Positions 55,802 to 64,000 of a stretch of 64,000 nt of DNA are shown in pieces. Under the pieces are notes generated by a model. That model had not been told where the DNA came from, searched no databases, and saw only the letters and a program-made list of their open reading frames with translations. Numbering within the stretch: the stretch's first letter is position 1; each line of letters begins with the position of its first letter. The position numbers and the translations under genes were made by a program. The DNA is taken from contig NZ_CP020538.1 of assembly GCF_002080435.1 (NCBI RefSeq), positions 372,001-436,000 on the forward strand. The letters are read 5' to 3'. The DNA comes from Sphingobium herbicidovorans. GTDB lineage: Bacteria > Pseudomonadota > Alphaproteobacteria > Sphingomonadales > Sphingomonadaceae.

Positions 55802-58456
55802 TTATCCGGTAACCTTGGCCAACGCAGCCTTGACTGCATCGATGGCCATGGCCGCTTTCCCACCGTCCGGTCCACCGCCTTGGGCCATGTCGGCACGCCC
55901 GCCGCCACCCTTTCCGCCTAGCGCCTCAACGCCGGCGCGCACGAGGTCCACCGCGCTAATGGTCGCGACCAAATCTTCGGTAACGCCCACGGCGATGCTC
56001 GCCCGGCCATCGACGACTGCCAATATGGCGGACACCCCACTGCCCAAAGCCGCCTTGTTTTGATCCACGACGCCGCGTAATTCCTTGGGATCGAGCCCGT
56101 CAATGACCTGCCCGATAAAGTTGATGCTGCCGACCTTTTCCGGACCGGCGGCCTGTGCGGAACCACCGCCACCAAGCGCCAGCGCCTTCTTCGCTTCGGC
56201 CAATTCGCGCTCAAGCTTGCGGCTCTGCTCGACCAGGGCGGCGATCCGGGCGGGGACTTCCTCCGGCGTCGTCTTGAGCGCTGCTGCGGACTGGCGGAGC
56301 CGATCTTCACGGTCCGAAAGCCAGAGCCGGGCCGCTTCACCCGTCAGTGCCTCTATGCGGCGAACGCCCGAAGAAACGGCGCTTTCCGAGACGATCTTGA
56401 AGAGCGCGATATCGCCGGTCGCACGGACATGCGTGCCGCCGCATAATTCCACCGAATAGCTGTGCGCATCCCCCTTCCCCATGGAAAGGACGCGGACTTC
56501 GTCGCCATATTTCTCGCCGAACAGCGCCATCGCGCCTGCCTGAATGGCGTCGTCAGGCGTCATCAGCCGCGTCGTCACCGCTTCGTTGTGGCGGATCTGT
56601 TCATTAACATCCGCCTCTACAGCGGCGATCTGACTGTGGGTCAGTGCTTCGGGATGCGAAAAGTCAAAGCGCAGGCGTTCTGGTGCAACCAGGCTTCCCT
56701 TTTGCGTTACATGTGCGCCCAACTGGTTGCGAAGCGCGGCGTGCAACAAGTGGGTAGCGCTGTGGTTCGCGCGAATACGGTCGCGGCGGCCTTCATCCAC
56801 CGTCATATGAACCGTATCGCCTACCTTGACGCTGCCCGCGCCAATCTTCGCCTTATGCGCGTGAAGGCGACCAAGCGGCTTGGCGGTATCTTCCACATCC
56901 GCGACGAGGCCGCCTTGCGAGCTGATGGTCCCAGCGTCGCCCATCTGGCCACCGCTTTCCCCATAAAAGGGCGTCTGGTTCGTGATGATGACAACCTCAT
57001 CGCCGGGGCTGGCGATTTCAATGCGCGCGCCATCCCTGACTAGGGCAAGGACTTCGCCCTCGCCCTCGATCCCATTGTAGCCGATGAATTCGGTGCTGCC
57101 GGTGGTTTCGGCGATGTCGAACCAGATTTCGTCGGACGCCTTTTCACCCGAACCCTTCCAGGCAGCGCGAGCGGCGGCCTTTTGCTCGGCCATTGCCTCG
57201 TCGAATCCCGCCCGATCCACGCCCAGCCCCCGGGAACGCAGGGCGTCCTCGGTCAGGTCATATGGAAAGCCGAAGGTGTCATATAGCTTGAACGCGGTTT
57301 CTCCGGGCAGCGTGCCGCCGTCCGGCAATCCGGTCGTCGCCTCGTCCAGCAGCTTCAGCCCCTTTTCCAGCGTCTGGCGGAAACGGGTTTCCTCGCGCAA
57401 CAGCGTTTCTTCGATCAGCGGCTGCGCACGCACCAGTTCCTGATAGGCGCCGCCCATTTCGGATACCAGGCTGCCGACCAGACGGTGCATCAACGGCTCC
57501 TTGGCGCCGATGATGTGCGCGTGGCGCATCGCCCGGCGCATGATGCGGCGCAGGACATAGCCTCGACCTTCGTTCGCGGGCAGCACGCCATCCGCGATGA
57601 GGAAGCTGGTCGAACGCAGGTGATCGGCGATGACGCGATGGCTGGCCTTGAACTCGCCATCCGTGGCCGTTCGGGTCAGCGCACCCGATTCCTCGATCAG
57701 CGCCTTGAACGTGTCCGTGTCGTAATTGTCGTGGACGCCCTGCAACACAGCCGCGATGCGCTCCAGCCCCATGCCGGTGTCAATGCTGGGCTTGGGCAGT
57801 TCGCCGACGATCTCGTTCGCTTCCTGCTCGTACTGCATGAAGACGAGGTTCCAGATTTCCACGAACCGATCGCCATCCTCCTCCGGGCTTCCCGGAGGGC
57901 CGCCCCAGATATGATCGCCATGATCGTAGAAAATTTCGGAGCAGGGACCACAAGGGCCGCTGTCGCCCATCGCCCAGAAGTTATCCTTTGTCGGAATGCG
58001 AATGATCTTGTGATCGGGCAGCCCTGCGATCTTCTTCCACAGGTCGAAGGCTTCGTCATCGGTGTGATAGACAGTGGCGGTCAGCTTTTCCGCCGGAATG
58101 CCCCATTCCTTCGTCAGCAGCGTCCAGGCATGGGTGATCGCCTGTTCCTTGAAATAGTCGCCGAAGCTGAAATTGCCCAGCATTTCAAAGAATGTGTGGT
58201 GGCGCGCTGTATAGCCAACATTGTCGAGGTCGTTATGCTTGCCCCCGGCGCGCACCGACTTCTGACTGCTCGCGGCTGTGGAATAAGGCCGCGATTCCAG
58301 GCCGGTAAAGACATTCTTGAACGGCACCATGCCCGCATTGACGAACATCAGCGTCGGATCGTTGTGCGGCACCAGCGGGGCTGATGGGACGATGGTGTGG
58401 CCGTTGGCCCCGAAATAGTCGAGGAAGGAGCGGCGAATGTCATTGGTCGAAGTCAT
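55802..58456 (-). CDS. alaS: Alanyl-tRNA synthetase
   Basis: Class II synthetase of 884 residues. The N-terminal aminoacylation core starts [15 protein letters not shown] and has [20 protein letters not shown] and [13 protein letters not shown]. The editing domain has the zinc-site motifs [11 protein letters not shown] and CGGTH. The C-terminal oligomerisation/C-Ala domain ends with a Gly-rich [16 protein letters not shown]. Full length. The IS3 element lies upstream, 131 bp from the start codon. Confidence 0.98.
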   Translation of the reverse strand: MTSTNDIRRSFLDYFGANGHTIVPSAPLVPHNDPTLMFVNAGMVPFKNVFTGLESRPYSTAASSQKSVRAGGKHNDLDNVGYTARHHTFFEMLGNFSFGDYFKEQAITHAWTLLTKEWGIPAEKLTATVYHTDDEAFDLWKKIAGLPDHKIIRIPTKDNFWAMGDSGPCGPCSEIFYDHGDHIWGGPPGSPEEDGDRFVEIWNLVFMQYEQEANEIVGELPKPSIDTGMGLERIAAVLQGVHDNYDTDTFKALIEESGALTRTATDGEFKASHRVIADHLRSTSFLIADGVLPANEGRGYVLRRIMRRAMRHAHIIGAKEPLMHRLVGSLVSEMGGAYQELVRAQPLIEETLLREETRFRQTLEKGLKLLDEATTGLPDGGTLPGETAFKLYDTFGFPYDLTEDALRSRGLGVDRAGFDEAMAEQKAAARAAWKGSGEKASDEIWFDIAETTGSTEFIGYNGIEGEGEVLALVRDGARIEIASPGDEVVIITNQTPFYGESGGQMGDAGTISSQGGLVADVEDTAKPLGRLHAHKAKIGAGSVKVGDTVHMTVDEGRRDRIRANHSATHLLHAALRNQLGAHVTQKGSLVAPERLRFDFSHPEALTHSQIAAVEADVNEQIRHNEAVTTRLMTPDDAIQAGAMALFGEKYGDEVRVLSMGKGDAHSYSVELCGGTHVRATGDIALFKIVSESAVSSGVRRIEALTGEAARLWLSDREDRLRQSAAALKTTPEEVPARIAALVEQSRKLERELAEAKKALALGGGGSAQAAGPEKVGSINFIGQVIDGLDPKELRGVVDQNKAALGSGVSAILAVVDGRASIAVGVTEDLVATISAVDLVRAGVEALGGKGGGGRADMAQGGGPDGGKAAMAIDAVKAALAKVTG

Positions 58457-58587
58457 GGGGGCGATTTAGTTGGAAGCGCTCCGGCGCACAAGCGGGGCTT
58501 TTCGTCGCGACGGTCGATTGGGTTATCTAATCGGATCGGCGGCGCATCTGGCACGAAATGCCGCCGCTCCGCCGCCTTGCGGCATTG

Positions 58588-58616
58588 TGGACTTGTAACG
58601 GTTTTGTGCCGGTCAC
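58588..58616 (+). repeat. Left terminal inverted repeat of the IS3 element
   Basis: Begins TGGACTTGTAACGG and matches the reverse complement of 59788-59816 at 28 of 29 positions. Immediately preceded by TTG, the left copy of the target duplication. Confidence 0.93.
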
Positions 58617-58652
58617 TTGAGAGTTTAAGGCTCGTTCAAGGAGACCGACGAG

Positions 58653-58925
58653 ATGATGAAGCATAGTGAAGAGTTCAAGCAGGAGGCTGTGCGCATTGCG
58701 CTGACCAGCGGGTTGTCGCGCGGACGCGTCGCGTCAGATTTGGGTGTCGGCAAGTCGACGCTGAACAAATGGGTTTCGCATTATCGTCCATCGGACCTGG
58801 TGGCAGCGCCGCAGGCAGATCTGGCACGAGAGAATGAACGGCTTCGCTTTGAGAACCGCGTGCTTCGGGAGGAGAGGGAAATCCTAAAAAAGGCGACTCA
58901 GTTCTTCGCGAGCCAAAGGCCGTGA
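58653..58925 (+). CDS. IS3-family transposase OrfA (helix-turn-helix protein)
   Basis: 90-residue DNA-binding protein with a transposase HTH (FKQEAVRIALTSGLSRGRVA, VGKSTLNKWV) followed by a leucine-zipper coiled coil (ENERLRFENRVLREEREIL). Near its end the zero-frame codons CTA AAA AAG form the canonical heptamer A_AAA_AAG (58886-58892). A -1 slip there enters the orfB frame with no intervening stop, so an OrfAB fusion transposase is expected. Confidence 0.95.
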   Translation: MMKHSEEFKQEAVRIALTSGLSRGRVASDLGVGKSTLNKWVSHYRPSDLVAAPQADLARENERLRFENRVLREEREILKKATQFFASQRP

Positions 58926-59779
58926 GGTTCGCCTTTGTGCACAGCTGGCGGCATCGTTGGCCGGTGGAGCTGATGTGCCGTGTCCTTCAGGTGAGCGAGC
59001 GCGGTTATCGTTCCTGGCGCTCGCGTCCAGTAAGTCATCGGGAGCGGACAGACATGAGGGTGCTGGCCCATATTCGGGAACAATATAGCCTCAGCCTTGG
59101 CAGCTACGGTCGTCCAAGGATGACGATGGAACTCAAGGAGGCGGGCCTTGATGTTGGTGAGCGTCGGGTCGGCCGCCTCATGCGGATCAACGGGATCAAG
59201 CCGGTCCGCACACGCAAACACAAGGTGACGACGGACAGCCACCATCGCTTGGGTGTCGCAGCGAACTGGTTGGATGGCGACTTTGCCGCCGATGCGCCAA
59301 ATTGCAAATGGGCTGGCGACATCACCTATGTCTGGACATCGGAAGGCTGGCTCTACCTTGCCGTCATCCTCGACCTGCACAGCCGCCGTGTCGTTGGCTG
59401 GGCTGTCAGCGATAGGATGAAGAAGGATCTGGCGATCCGGGCATTGGATATGGCGGTGCGCCTGCGCAATCCGCCGCATGGCTGCATTTTTCATTCCGAT
59501 CGCGGCAGCCAATATTGCTCCTATGACTACCAAAAGAAGCTGCAGGCCTACGGCCTGCGTCCATCCATGAGCGGCAAAGGCAATTGTTACGACAACTCCG
59601 CCGTCGAGACATTCTTCAAATCCCTGAAGGCGGAAATGATCTGGCGGCAGAGCTGGCCAACCCGGCGGCAAGCAGAGGCCGCCATCTTTCAGTACATCAA
59701 TGGCTTCTACAACTCACGGCGGCGCCATTCATATCTGGGCGGGATCAGCCCAATCGCCTTTGAGGCCAAGGTGGCATAA
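58922..59779 (+). CDS. IS3-family transposase OrfB (DDE integrase core)
   Basis: 285 residues starting at GTG 58922 inside the orfA stop (GTGA). An N-terminal HTH_21-type region (VELMCRVLQVSERGYRSW) is followed by the rve integrase core with catalytic Asp in WAGDITYVW, Asp in IFHSDRGSQYCS and Glu in NSAVETFFKSLK, the D,D(35)E triad. The C terminus FYNSRRRHSYLGGISPIAFE is typical. Full length and apparently intact. Confidence 0.96.
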   Translation: MRFAFVHSWRHRWPVELMCRVLQVSERGYRSWRSRPVSHRERTDMRVLAHIREQYSLSLGSYGRPRMTMELKEAGLDVGERRVGRLMRINGIKPVRTRKHKVTTDSHHRLGVAANWLDGDFAADAPNCKWAGDITYVWTSEGWLYLAVILDLHSRRVVGWAVSDRMKKDLAIRALDMAVRLRNPPHGCIFHSDRGSQYCSYDYQKKLQAYGLRPSMSGKGNCYDNSAVETFFKSLKAEMIWRQSWPTRRQAEAAIFQYINGFYNSRRRHSYLGGISPIAFEAKVA

Positions 59780-59787
59780 TGAGATAG

Positions 59788-59816
59788 GTGACCGGCGCAA
59801 AACCGTTACAAGTCCA
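59788..59816 (-). repeat. Right terminal inverted repeat of the IS3 element
   Basis: Reverse complement of the left repeat with one mismatch, ending ACAAGTCCA. Followed by TTG, the right copy of the target duplication, and 35 bp later by the maeB start. Confidence 0.93.
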
Positions 59817-59851
59817 TTGCTCCTATCCCAAATCAATTCTAAGGCCGCGCT

Positions 59852-62119
59852 ATGGACGACAATACCCGCCGCGCAGCCCTGGATTATCATCGATTTCCCC
59901 AGCCTGGAAAGCTGCGGATCGAACCGACCAAGCGAATGGTCAACCAACGCGACCTGGCGTTGGCCTATTCACCCGGCGTCGCCGCCCCCTGCCTTGAGAT
60001 CGCGGAGGATCCCGACAAGGCGATGGAATATACCGCGCGCGGTAATCTGGTCGCGGTCATATCGAATGGAACGGCGGTGCTGGGCCTTGGATCGATCGGC
60101 GCACTTGCCTCCAAGCCGGTGATGGAGGGCAAGGCGGTTCTTTTCAAGAAGTTCGCCGACATCGACGTCTTCGATATTGAGGTCGATACGACCGACCCGC
60201 AAAAATTCATCGACGCCGTTGCGCTTCTGGAACCGACCTTTGGCGGCATAAACCTTGAAGACATCAAGGCGCCGGAATGTTTCGCCATTGAGGCCGAACT
60301 CAAGAAGCGGATGAACATCCCCGTTTTCCACGACGACCAGCATGGGACCGCGATCGTCGTTGCAGCGGCAGTACGCAACGCGCTCGTGCTGCAAGGGAAG
60401 ACTCTCGCCGAAGCCCGGCTGGTGACGTCCGGCGCGGGAGCAGCCGCGCTGGCCTGCGTCGACCTGCTCGTATCCATGGGGCTTCCGGTCGAACAGGTCA
60501 CGCTTACCGACAAGGATGGCGTCATTCATTCGGGGCGCGAGGGTATGTTGCCCAATATGGCCCGCTATGCACGGGACACGAATGCGCGGACCCTGCCGGA
60601 GGTGTTGCCTGGGGCGAATATTTTCCTCGGATTATCCGCTCCGGGTGTCCTGAAGCCGGAATGGCTGCCCCTGCTGGCCCCAAATCCCCTGATATTCGCG
60701 CTCGCCAATCCTGAACCGGAAATCCGGCCCGAAGTGGCCCGGGAAGCGCGGCCCGATGCGATCGTCGCGACAGGGCGGTCGGACTACCCGAACCAGGTCA
60801 ACAATGTCCTGTGTTTCCCGTACATCTTCCGGGGAGCGCTGGACGCCCGCGCAACGGAAATCAACGAAGCCATGAAGGCCGCCGCTGCGGAGGCAATCGC
60901 CGCCCTCGCCCGTTTGCCAGCCCATGACAGCGTGGCCCAGGCCTATGGCGGCCGCAAATTGGTGTTTGGCCCTGACTATATCATTCCCACGCCTTTTGAC
61001 CCCCGCCTGATTGCGGAGATCGCCCCAGCGGTGGCGAAAGCGGCGATGGACAGCGGCGTGGCCAGGCATTCCCTGGACATCGACGCCTATCGCCGATCGC
61101 TCGCGCAGCAAAACACGCGTTCGGGCCAACTCATGCTTCCGGTGTTTGAGGCAGCGCGGGGAACATGCCGTCGGATCGCCTACGGCGAAGGAGAGGATGA
61201 GCGTGTGCTTCGCGCCATCCAGGACGGTCTCGATGAAGGCATCGTACGTCCGGTGATCGTCGCCCGGCGGCGGATCCTGAAGGACAAGCTGCCAAGCCTT
61301 GGCTTGCGCTTTGAACTGGACCGTGATGTCGAGGTCGTCGATCCTGAGACGGATCATGTGCTGATGGGCGAACTGGTGGAAGCCTATCGGGCCATTGCGG
61401 CGCGCAAAGGCGTCCCAACCGCTGAATTGCTCCGCCATGTCTATCGCCGGCCCACCGTCACCGCCGCCATGCTGCTGCGCACGGGGCGGGTCGATGCCGC
61501 GCTCGTCGGTGGAAACAGCGAATATTGGGGTCAGGTCGAACATGTCCTGCGGATCACGGACCGCCGGCCGGGGCACAGCCGCGTTTATGCTCTGTCGGGT
61601 CTCATCCTCGACGCTGGCGCGCTCTTCATCGCGGACACTCATATGGTGCCGGACCCGACGCCTGAACAGGTTGCGGAAATGGCTATCGCGGGAGCGACCG
61701 AGCTTCGGCATTTCGGATTGACGCCGCGCGTCGCCATGCTGTCCCACTCAAATTTCGGGGCATCACACAGCCCCAGTGCGCGCAAGATGCGGACAGCGCT
61801 GCAACTCGCCCGGAAGCAGGCGCCCGACCTGCTGATCGATGGCGAAATGCACGCCGATGCGGCGCTCAGCCAGTCGCTGCGCGAAAAGCTGGTGCCTGAC
61901 TCCCGATTTGAAGGGCCGGCCAACCTTCTGATCATGCCCAATCTTGACTCGGCAAACATCGCTTTGACGGCCTTGGCTGCCTCGTCCAGCTCGCCCACGG
62001 TCGGGCCGATGCTGATGGGCCTGGCGCAGCCCATCCACGTGCTGACACCCGGCGTCACCGCGCGAGGCATCCTCAATCTCACCGCAATTGCCGCGGCTGA
62101 GGTCGATCGCGAAGGCTGA
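59852..62119 (+). CDS. maeB: NADP-dependent malic enzyme with phosphotransacetylase-like domain
   Basis: Oxidative decarboxylation of malate to pyruvate (755 residues). The N-terminal malic domain (1-about 430) shows AYSPGVAAPCLEIA, FADIDVFDIEVD, IPVFHDDQHGTAIVV and the NADP fold VTSGAGAAALACVDLLV. The C-terminal part (about 435-755) is the phosphotransacetylase-like domain common to MaeB, regulatory rather than catalytic. The gene begins 35 bp after an IS3 element, so its native promoter has been displaced. Confidence 0.95.
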   Translation: MDDNTRRAALDYHRFPQPGKLRIEPTKRMVNQRDLALAYSPGVAAPCLEIAEDPDKAMEYTARGNLVAVISNGTAVLGLGSIGALASKPVMEGKAVLFKKFADIDVFDIEVDTTDPQKFIDAVALLEPTFGGINLEDIKAPECFAIEAELKKRMNIPVFHDDQHGTAIVVAAAVRNALVLQGKTLAEARLVTSGAGAAALACVDLLVSMGLPVEQVTLTDKDGVIHSGREGMLPNMARYARDTNARTLPEVLPGANIFLGLSAPGVLKPEWLPLLAPNPLIFALANPEPEIRPEVAREARPDAIVATGRSDYPNQVNNVLCFPYIFRGALDARATEINEAMKAAAAEAIAALARLPAHDSVAQAYGGRKLVFGPDYIIPTPFDPRLIAEIAPAVAKAAMDSGVARHSLDIDAYRRSLAQQNTRSGQLMLPVFEAARGTCRRIAYGEGEDERVLRAIQDGLDEGIVRPVIVARRRILKDKLPSLGLRFELDRDVEVVDPETDHVLMGELVEAYRAIAARKGVPTAELLRHVYRRPTVTAAMLLRTGRVDAALVGGNSEYWGQVEHVLRITDRRPGHSRVYALSGLILDAGALFIADTHMVPDPTPEQVAEMAIAGATELRHFGLTPRVAMLSHSNFGASHSPSARKMRTALQLARKQAPDLLIDGEMHADAALSQSLREKLVPDSRFEGPANLLIMPNLDSANIALTALAASSSSPTVGPMLMGLAQPIHVLTPGVTARGILNLTAIAAAEVDREG

Positions 62120-62149
62120 CCTTAACCTTTTTCGTCCAACAAGGCAGCC

Positions 62150-62827
62150 ATGACGCGATTGATCAAAGGCGTAGCCAAGGCGGCGGGTCCCAAGCTCCTC
62201 ATTGGCGGCGCACTCGGCGCAGTCGCCTTGCTCGTGAGCAGCTATCTCGACCGAGGGCGCGATCTGCGCTCCGTCTCGGCAGAGGCTGCTCCGACCAGGC
62301 CGACGACTTCAAATCCTCCGGTGGAGCGCAGCCGCGCCCAGCCAATGGCCTTCGACCCGCACGCCTTGGTCGTGAAGAGCGTTCTGCCGGTCCCGCAGCC
62401 CTTTCGTCACGGGGATTATGTCTGGGACGAGAGCCGTGCTCCTGCGGCAGGGTCGGTGATCATCACGGTGGACCTGAAGGCGCAAACATTGTCCGCCTTT
62501 CGCGCCGGCCATGAAATCGGCGCGGCTGTAATCTTATATGGAGCCGATGACAAACCGAGTCCGGTGGGCGCCTTCCCGATCACGCAGAAGGACGCCGACC
62601 ATGTATCGAACCTATATAACGCGCCCATGCCCTATATGTTGAGGCTGACGAACGACGGCGTCGCTATCCATGGCAGCAACGTGAAATGGGGCAACGCGAC
62701 CCACGGCTGTATCGGAGTGCCCACCGCCTTCGCCCGAAAGCTGTTTAGCGCCGTGAAGCTTGGTGATCTGGTCATCGTCACGAATGGCAAGATGCTCGAT
62801 ACAAGTGACGCCCGCCGCAACGGATGA
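62150..62827 (+). CDS. YkuD-type L,D-transpeptidase
   Basis: 225-residue exported or membrane-anchored protein. One N-terminal hydrophobic segment (about 15-32) is followed by a disordered Pro/Thr stretch and the YkuD domain. The active-site motif is His174 in IHGSNVKWG with His185 and Cys187 in ATHGCIGVP, forming 3-3 peptidoglycan crosslinks or attaching proteins to the wall in this family. 30 bp after maeB in the same direction. Confidence 0.92.
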   Translation: MTRLIKGVAKAAGPKLLIGGALGAVALLVSSYLDRGRDLRSVSAEAAPTRPTTSNPPVERSRAQPMAFDPHALVVKSVLPVPQPFRHGDYVWDESRAPAAGSVIITVDLKAQTLSAFRAGHEIGAAVILYGADDKPSPVGAFPITQKDADHVSNLYNAPMPYMLRLTNDGVAIHGSNVKWGNATHGCIGVPTAFARKLFSAVKLGDLVIVTNGKMLDTSDARRNG

Positions 62828-62833
62828 ACTGTT

Positions 62834-63367
62834 TCAATCCAGGGTGCAGAGCGGCTTTCCGCCACGATCCTGTGCCCTCAACGCGCTTCCGGCCTCACTC
62901 CCAACGCGCGGAAAGCTGACACCGTCCAATGACCCGCGCCCCTTGCACAGGTCAGCGCATTTTACGTCGAGCACGCCCGGTAGCGAAAATTGATCGCCGT
63001 CATATTGGCCGATGATGATGCAGCCGCCCTCACCTCTGAAACGCAGGATCAACTTGTCGCCCGCCTGCCTTGCTATCCCGCCCCCTCGGCAGCTCTGTCC
63101 TTTTCCGAAAACCGCCTCCATGCCGAAACGAAAATCGCCAGCGCGTCCGGGGATTACACAGAAGCTGTCCCGGCCTGCCTCATGCCTGCGCTGGAAAAGA
63201 CCGACCGGCGACAGTTTGGCCGTGTCCGCGATGACGCCGCTTTCGATCGCCGCGCGCTCCAGGCCGGTCGCTGGGGGCGTGGCGCCGGACGACGCCGAAG
63301 AGCGACCGCCATCGTCCTGACACCCAGCCAGGAGCAGCAGCAATGCAACCGCTCTATTCCAACACAT
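62834..63367 (-). CDS. Predicted lipoprotein, cysteine-rich (hypothetical)
   Basis: 177 residues with a short signal and lipobox LLLAGC (Cys16), a Ser/Gly-rich linker and a domain with six more cysteines (FCVIPG, SCRGGG, GCIII, CADLC, LCTLD). [20 protein letters not shown] and [16 protein letters not shown] recall small secreted sphingomonad proteins of unknown function. Its start overlaps the hisI stop by 14 bp, so it is probably co-transcribed with hisI. Confidence 0.7.
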   Translation of the reverse strand: MCWNRAVALLLLLAGCQDDGGRSSASSGATPPATGLERAAIESGVIADTAKLSPVGLFQRRHEAGRDSFCVIPGRAGDFRFGMEAVFGKGQSCRGGGIARQAGDKLILRFRGEGGCIIIGQYDGDQFSLPGVLDVKCADLCKGRGSLDGVSFPRVGSEAGSALRAQDRGGKPLCTLD

Positions 63368-63725
63368 CGACAGCAGTCAGTCCCTCTGGCCCGATACGGC
63401 GAAAAAAGCATGACCGCGCTCCCGTATGGCATGTCGGCCCCGCAGGCACGGCCTTCACCCATACGGCGTCCTGATCGCAATCGATCCGCATATCGCGTAC
63501 CTGAAGCATATGACCCGACGTCTCGCCCTTTTTCCAAAGCGACTGTCGGCTACGCGACCAGAAATGGGCAAAACCCGTCTGGACGGTCAGCCCAAGCGCT
63601 TCTTCATTCATATGGGCGACCATCAGCACATCGCCGCTTTCAGCATCGGTGACGACGGCCGTGATCAGTCCGTCGCGGTCATATTTGGGATTGAGGGTCA
63701 GCCCCTTGTCGCGCGCGTCATTCAT
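63354..63725 (-). CDS. hisI: Phosphoribosyl-AMP cyclohydrolase
   Basis: Third step of histidine synthesis (123 residues, stand-alone HisI without HisE). [16 protein letters not shown] and the zinc ligands in [10 protein letters not shown] and [13 protein letters not shown] are diagnostic. ATG 63725 ([16 protein letters not shown]) is the normal start; the frame stays open upstream into the tRNA region, which is not coding. tRNA-His lies 63 bp upstream on the same strand. Confidence 0.95.
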   Translation of the reverse strand: MNDARDKGLTLNPKYDRDGLITAVVTDAESGDVLMVAHMNEEALGLTVQTGFAHFWSRSRQSLWKKGETSGHMLQVRDMRIDCDQDAVWVKAVPAGPTCHTGARSCFFRRIGPEGLTAVDVLE

Positions 63726-63788
63726 GCCCGGCTTATAGAGGGGCCGAAGGCTGCTGCGAACCCCAACGGGCCTGAAAAATGCAAATAA

Positions 63789-63866
63789 TGGGGCGATCGA
63801 CGGGATCCGAACCCGCGACCTCCGGTACCACAAACCGGCGCTCTAACCAACTGAGCTACGATCGCC
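63789..63866 (-). tRNA. tRNA-His (anticodon GTG)
   Basis: Cloverleaf on the minus strand with the extra 5' G (G-1, position 63866) facing discriminator C (63792), acceptor GCGATCG/CGATCGC, anticodon stem CCGGT/ACCGG and loop TTGTGGT (anticodon GTG), encoded CCA at 63791-63789. Confidence 0.96.
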
Positions 63867-63950
63867 ACAGGGCCGCTCGGCCCAGGAGAGAAGCGGCACA
63901 TATGCGGCCATTTGAAAGTCGTCAAGCCGACAATTACGCGCTCCGGCTGA

Positions 63951-63985
63951 AAAACAAAAAGGGCGCAGACCCTTCGTCCACGCCC
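63951..63985 (-). terminator. Rho-independent terminator for a gene beyond the right edge
   Basis: Minus-strand hairpin with 10-base arms (63976-63985 and 63961-63970, two G-T pairs), a five-base loop and the tail TTTTTGTTTT (complement of 63951-63960). It should end transcription of a minus-strand gene whose coding part lies to the right of the window. Confidence 0.7.
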
Positions 63986-64000
63986 CTCTTTGCGTTTCGG

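Larger units (their letters stand above)
58588..59816 (+). mobile_element. Complete IS3-family insertion sequence (1,229 bp)
   Basis: 29-bp terminal inverted repeats at 58588-58616 and 59788-59816 begin TGGACTTGTAACGG and differ at one position. Ends are TG...CA as in IS3 elements. A 3-bp direct repeat TTG flanks it (58585-58587 and 59817-59819). Inside are orfA and orfB with a 4-bp overlap and an A_AAA_AAG slippery site, so all parts for mobility appear present. Confidence 0.95.

Overview
The window looks like chromosomal DNA of an alphaproteobacterium of the family Sphingomonadaceae (Sphingobium/Sphingomonas type). The reasons are the high G+C coding sequence, the nifR3(dusB)-ntrB-ntrC-ntrY cluster, the fused ispDF gene, the trpFBA-accD-folC order, the FYDLN-type zinc-ribbon protein, and several small exported proteins of a kind common in sphingomonads. 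This assignment comes from gene content and order; no database search was possible.

Layout. 1-5464 (minus): nitrogen-regulation cluster dusB-ntrB-ntrC-ntrY, with ntrY running off the left edge. 5567-10351: ispDF-cinA, then lipA with a COQ10/RatA-like gene on the minus strand, then a tightly overlapping carbonic anhydrase / NYN-LOTUS nuclease / acylphosphatase operon. 10586-15057: ettA, an exported M28 peptidase, an Asn/Ala-repeat lipoprotein, and a small AT-richer patch beside tRNA-Pro holding a zinc-ribbon mini-protein and a SieB-like membrane protein interrupted by an in-frame amber codon. 15519-20484 (minus): nitrate-type ABC transporter operon nrtA-nrtB-nrtD plus a porin, behind a structured leader with an intrinsic terminator and a tRNA. 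20509-26788: WalW-like deacetylase, a histidine kinase with degenerate ATPase motifs, an Lrp regulator and two paralogous exported TPR proteins. 27017-43123: gyrA, a DUF952 protein, a glycosyltransferase divergent from an LpxL-like acyltransferase, trpFBA-accD-folC, an AmpG-like permease, a single-domain response regulator, an RsuA/RluB synthase and rsmD. 43203-44216: a single-domain globin divergent from nsrR, with a good NsrR-type operator between them. 45300-53479: uvrD, two identical tRNA-Ala genes, aroA-(membrane protein)-cmk, rpsA and ihfB. 53531-59816: tRNA-Leu, a 268-bp inverted-repeat element, a CPA2 antiporter, alaS and a complete 1,229-bp IS3-family element. 59852-64000: maeB, an L,D-transpeptidase, a lipoprotein, hisI and tRNA-His.

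How the parts fit together. NtrB/C/Y and the nrt transporter point to regulated use of nitrate or another nitrogen source. The nrt leader has a hairpin with an A1/G4 hexaloop and a strong terminator, as expected for ANTAR (NasT/NasR-type) antitermination. NsrR and the globin form a compact nitric-oxide response pair.

Three genes are broken as written. nrtA and cmk each lack exactly one base in a run of six G/C where the frame needs seven, so base-calling error is the leading explanation. The SieB-like gene has a single in-frame TAG. The IS3 insertion lies 35 bp upstream of maeB and has probably replaced its promoter. I found no CRISPR array and no replication origin, and nothing I can defend as a wholly new system. 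The best leads are the nrt leader, the SieB-like/zinc-ribbon patch at tRNA-Pro, the pseudokinase-like sensor protein and the 268-bp inverted-repeat element.
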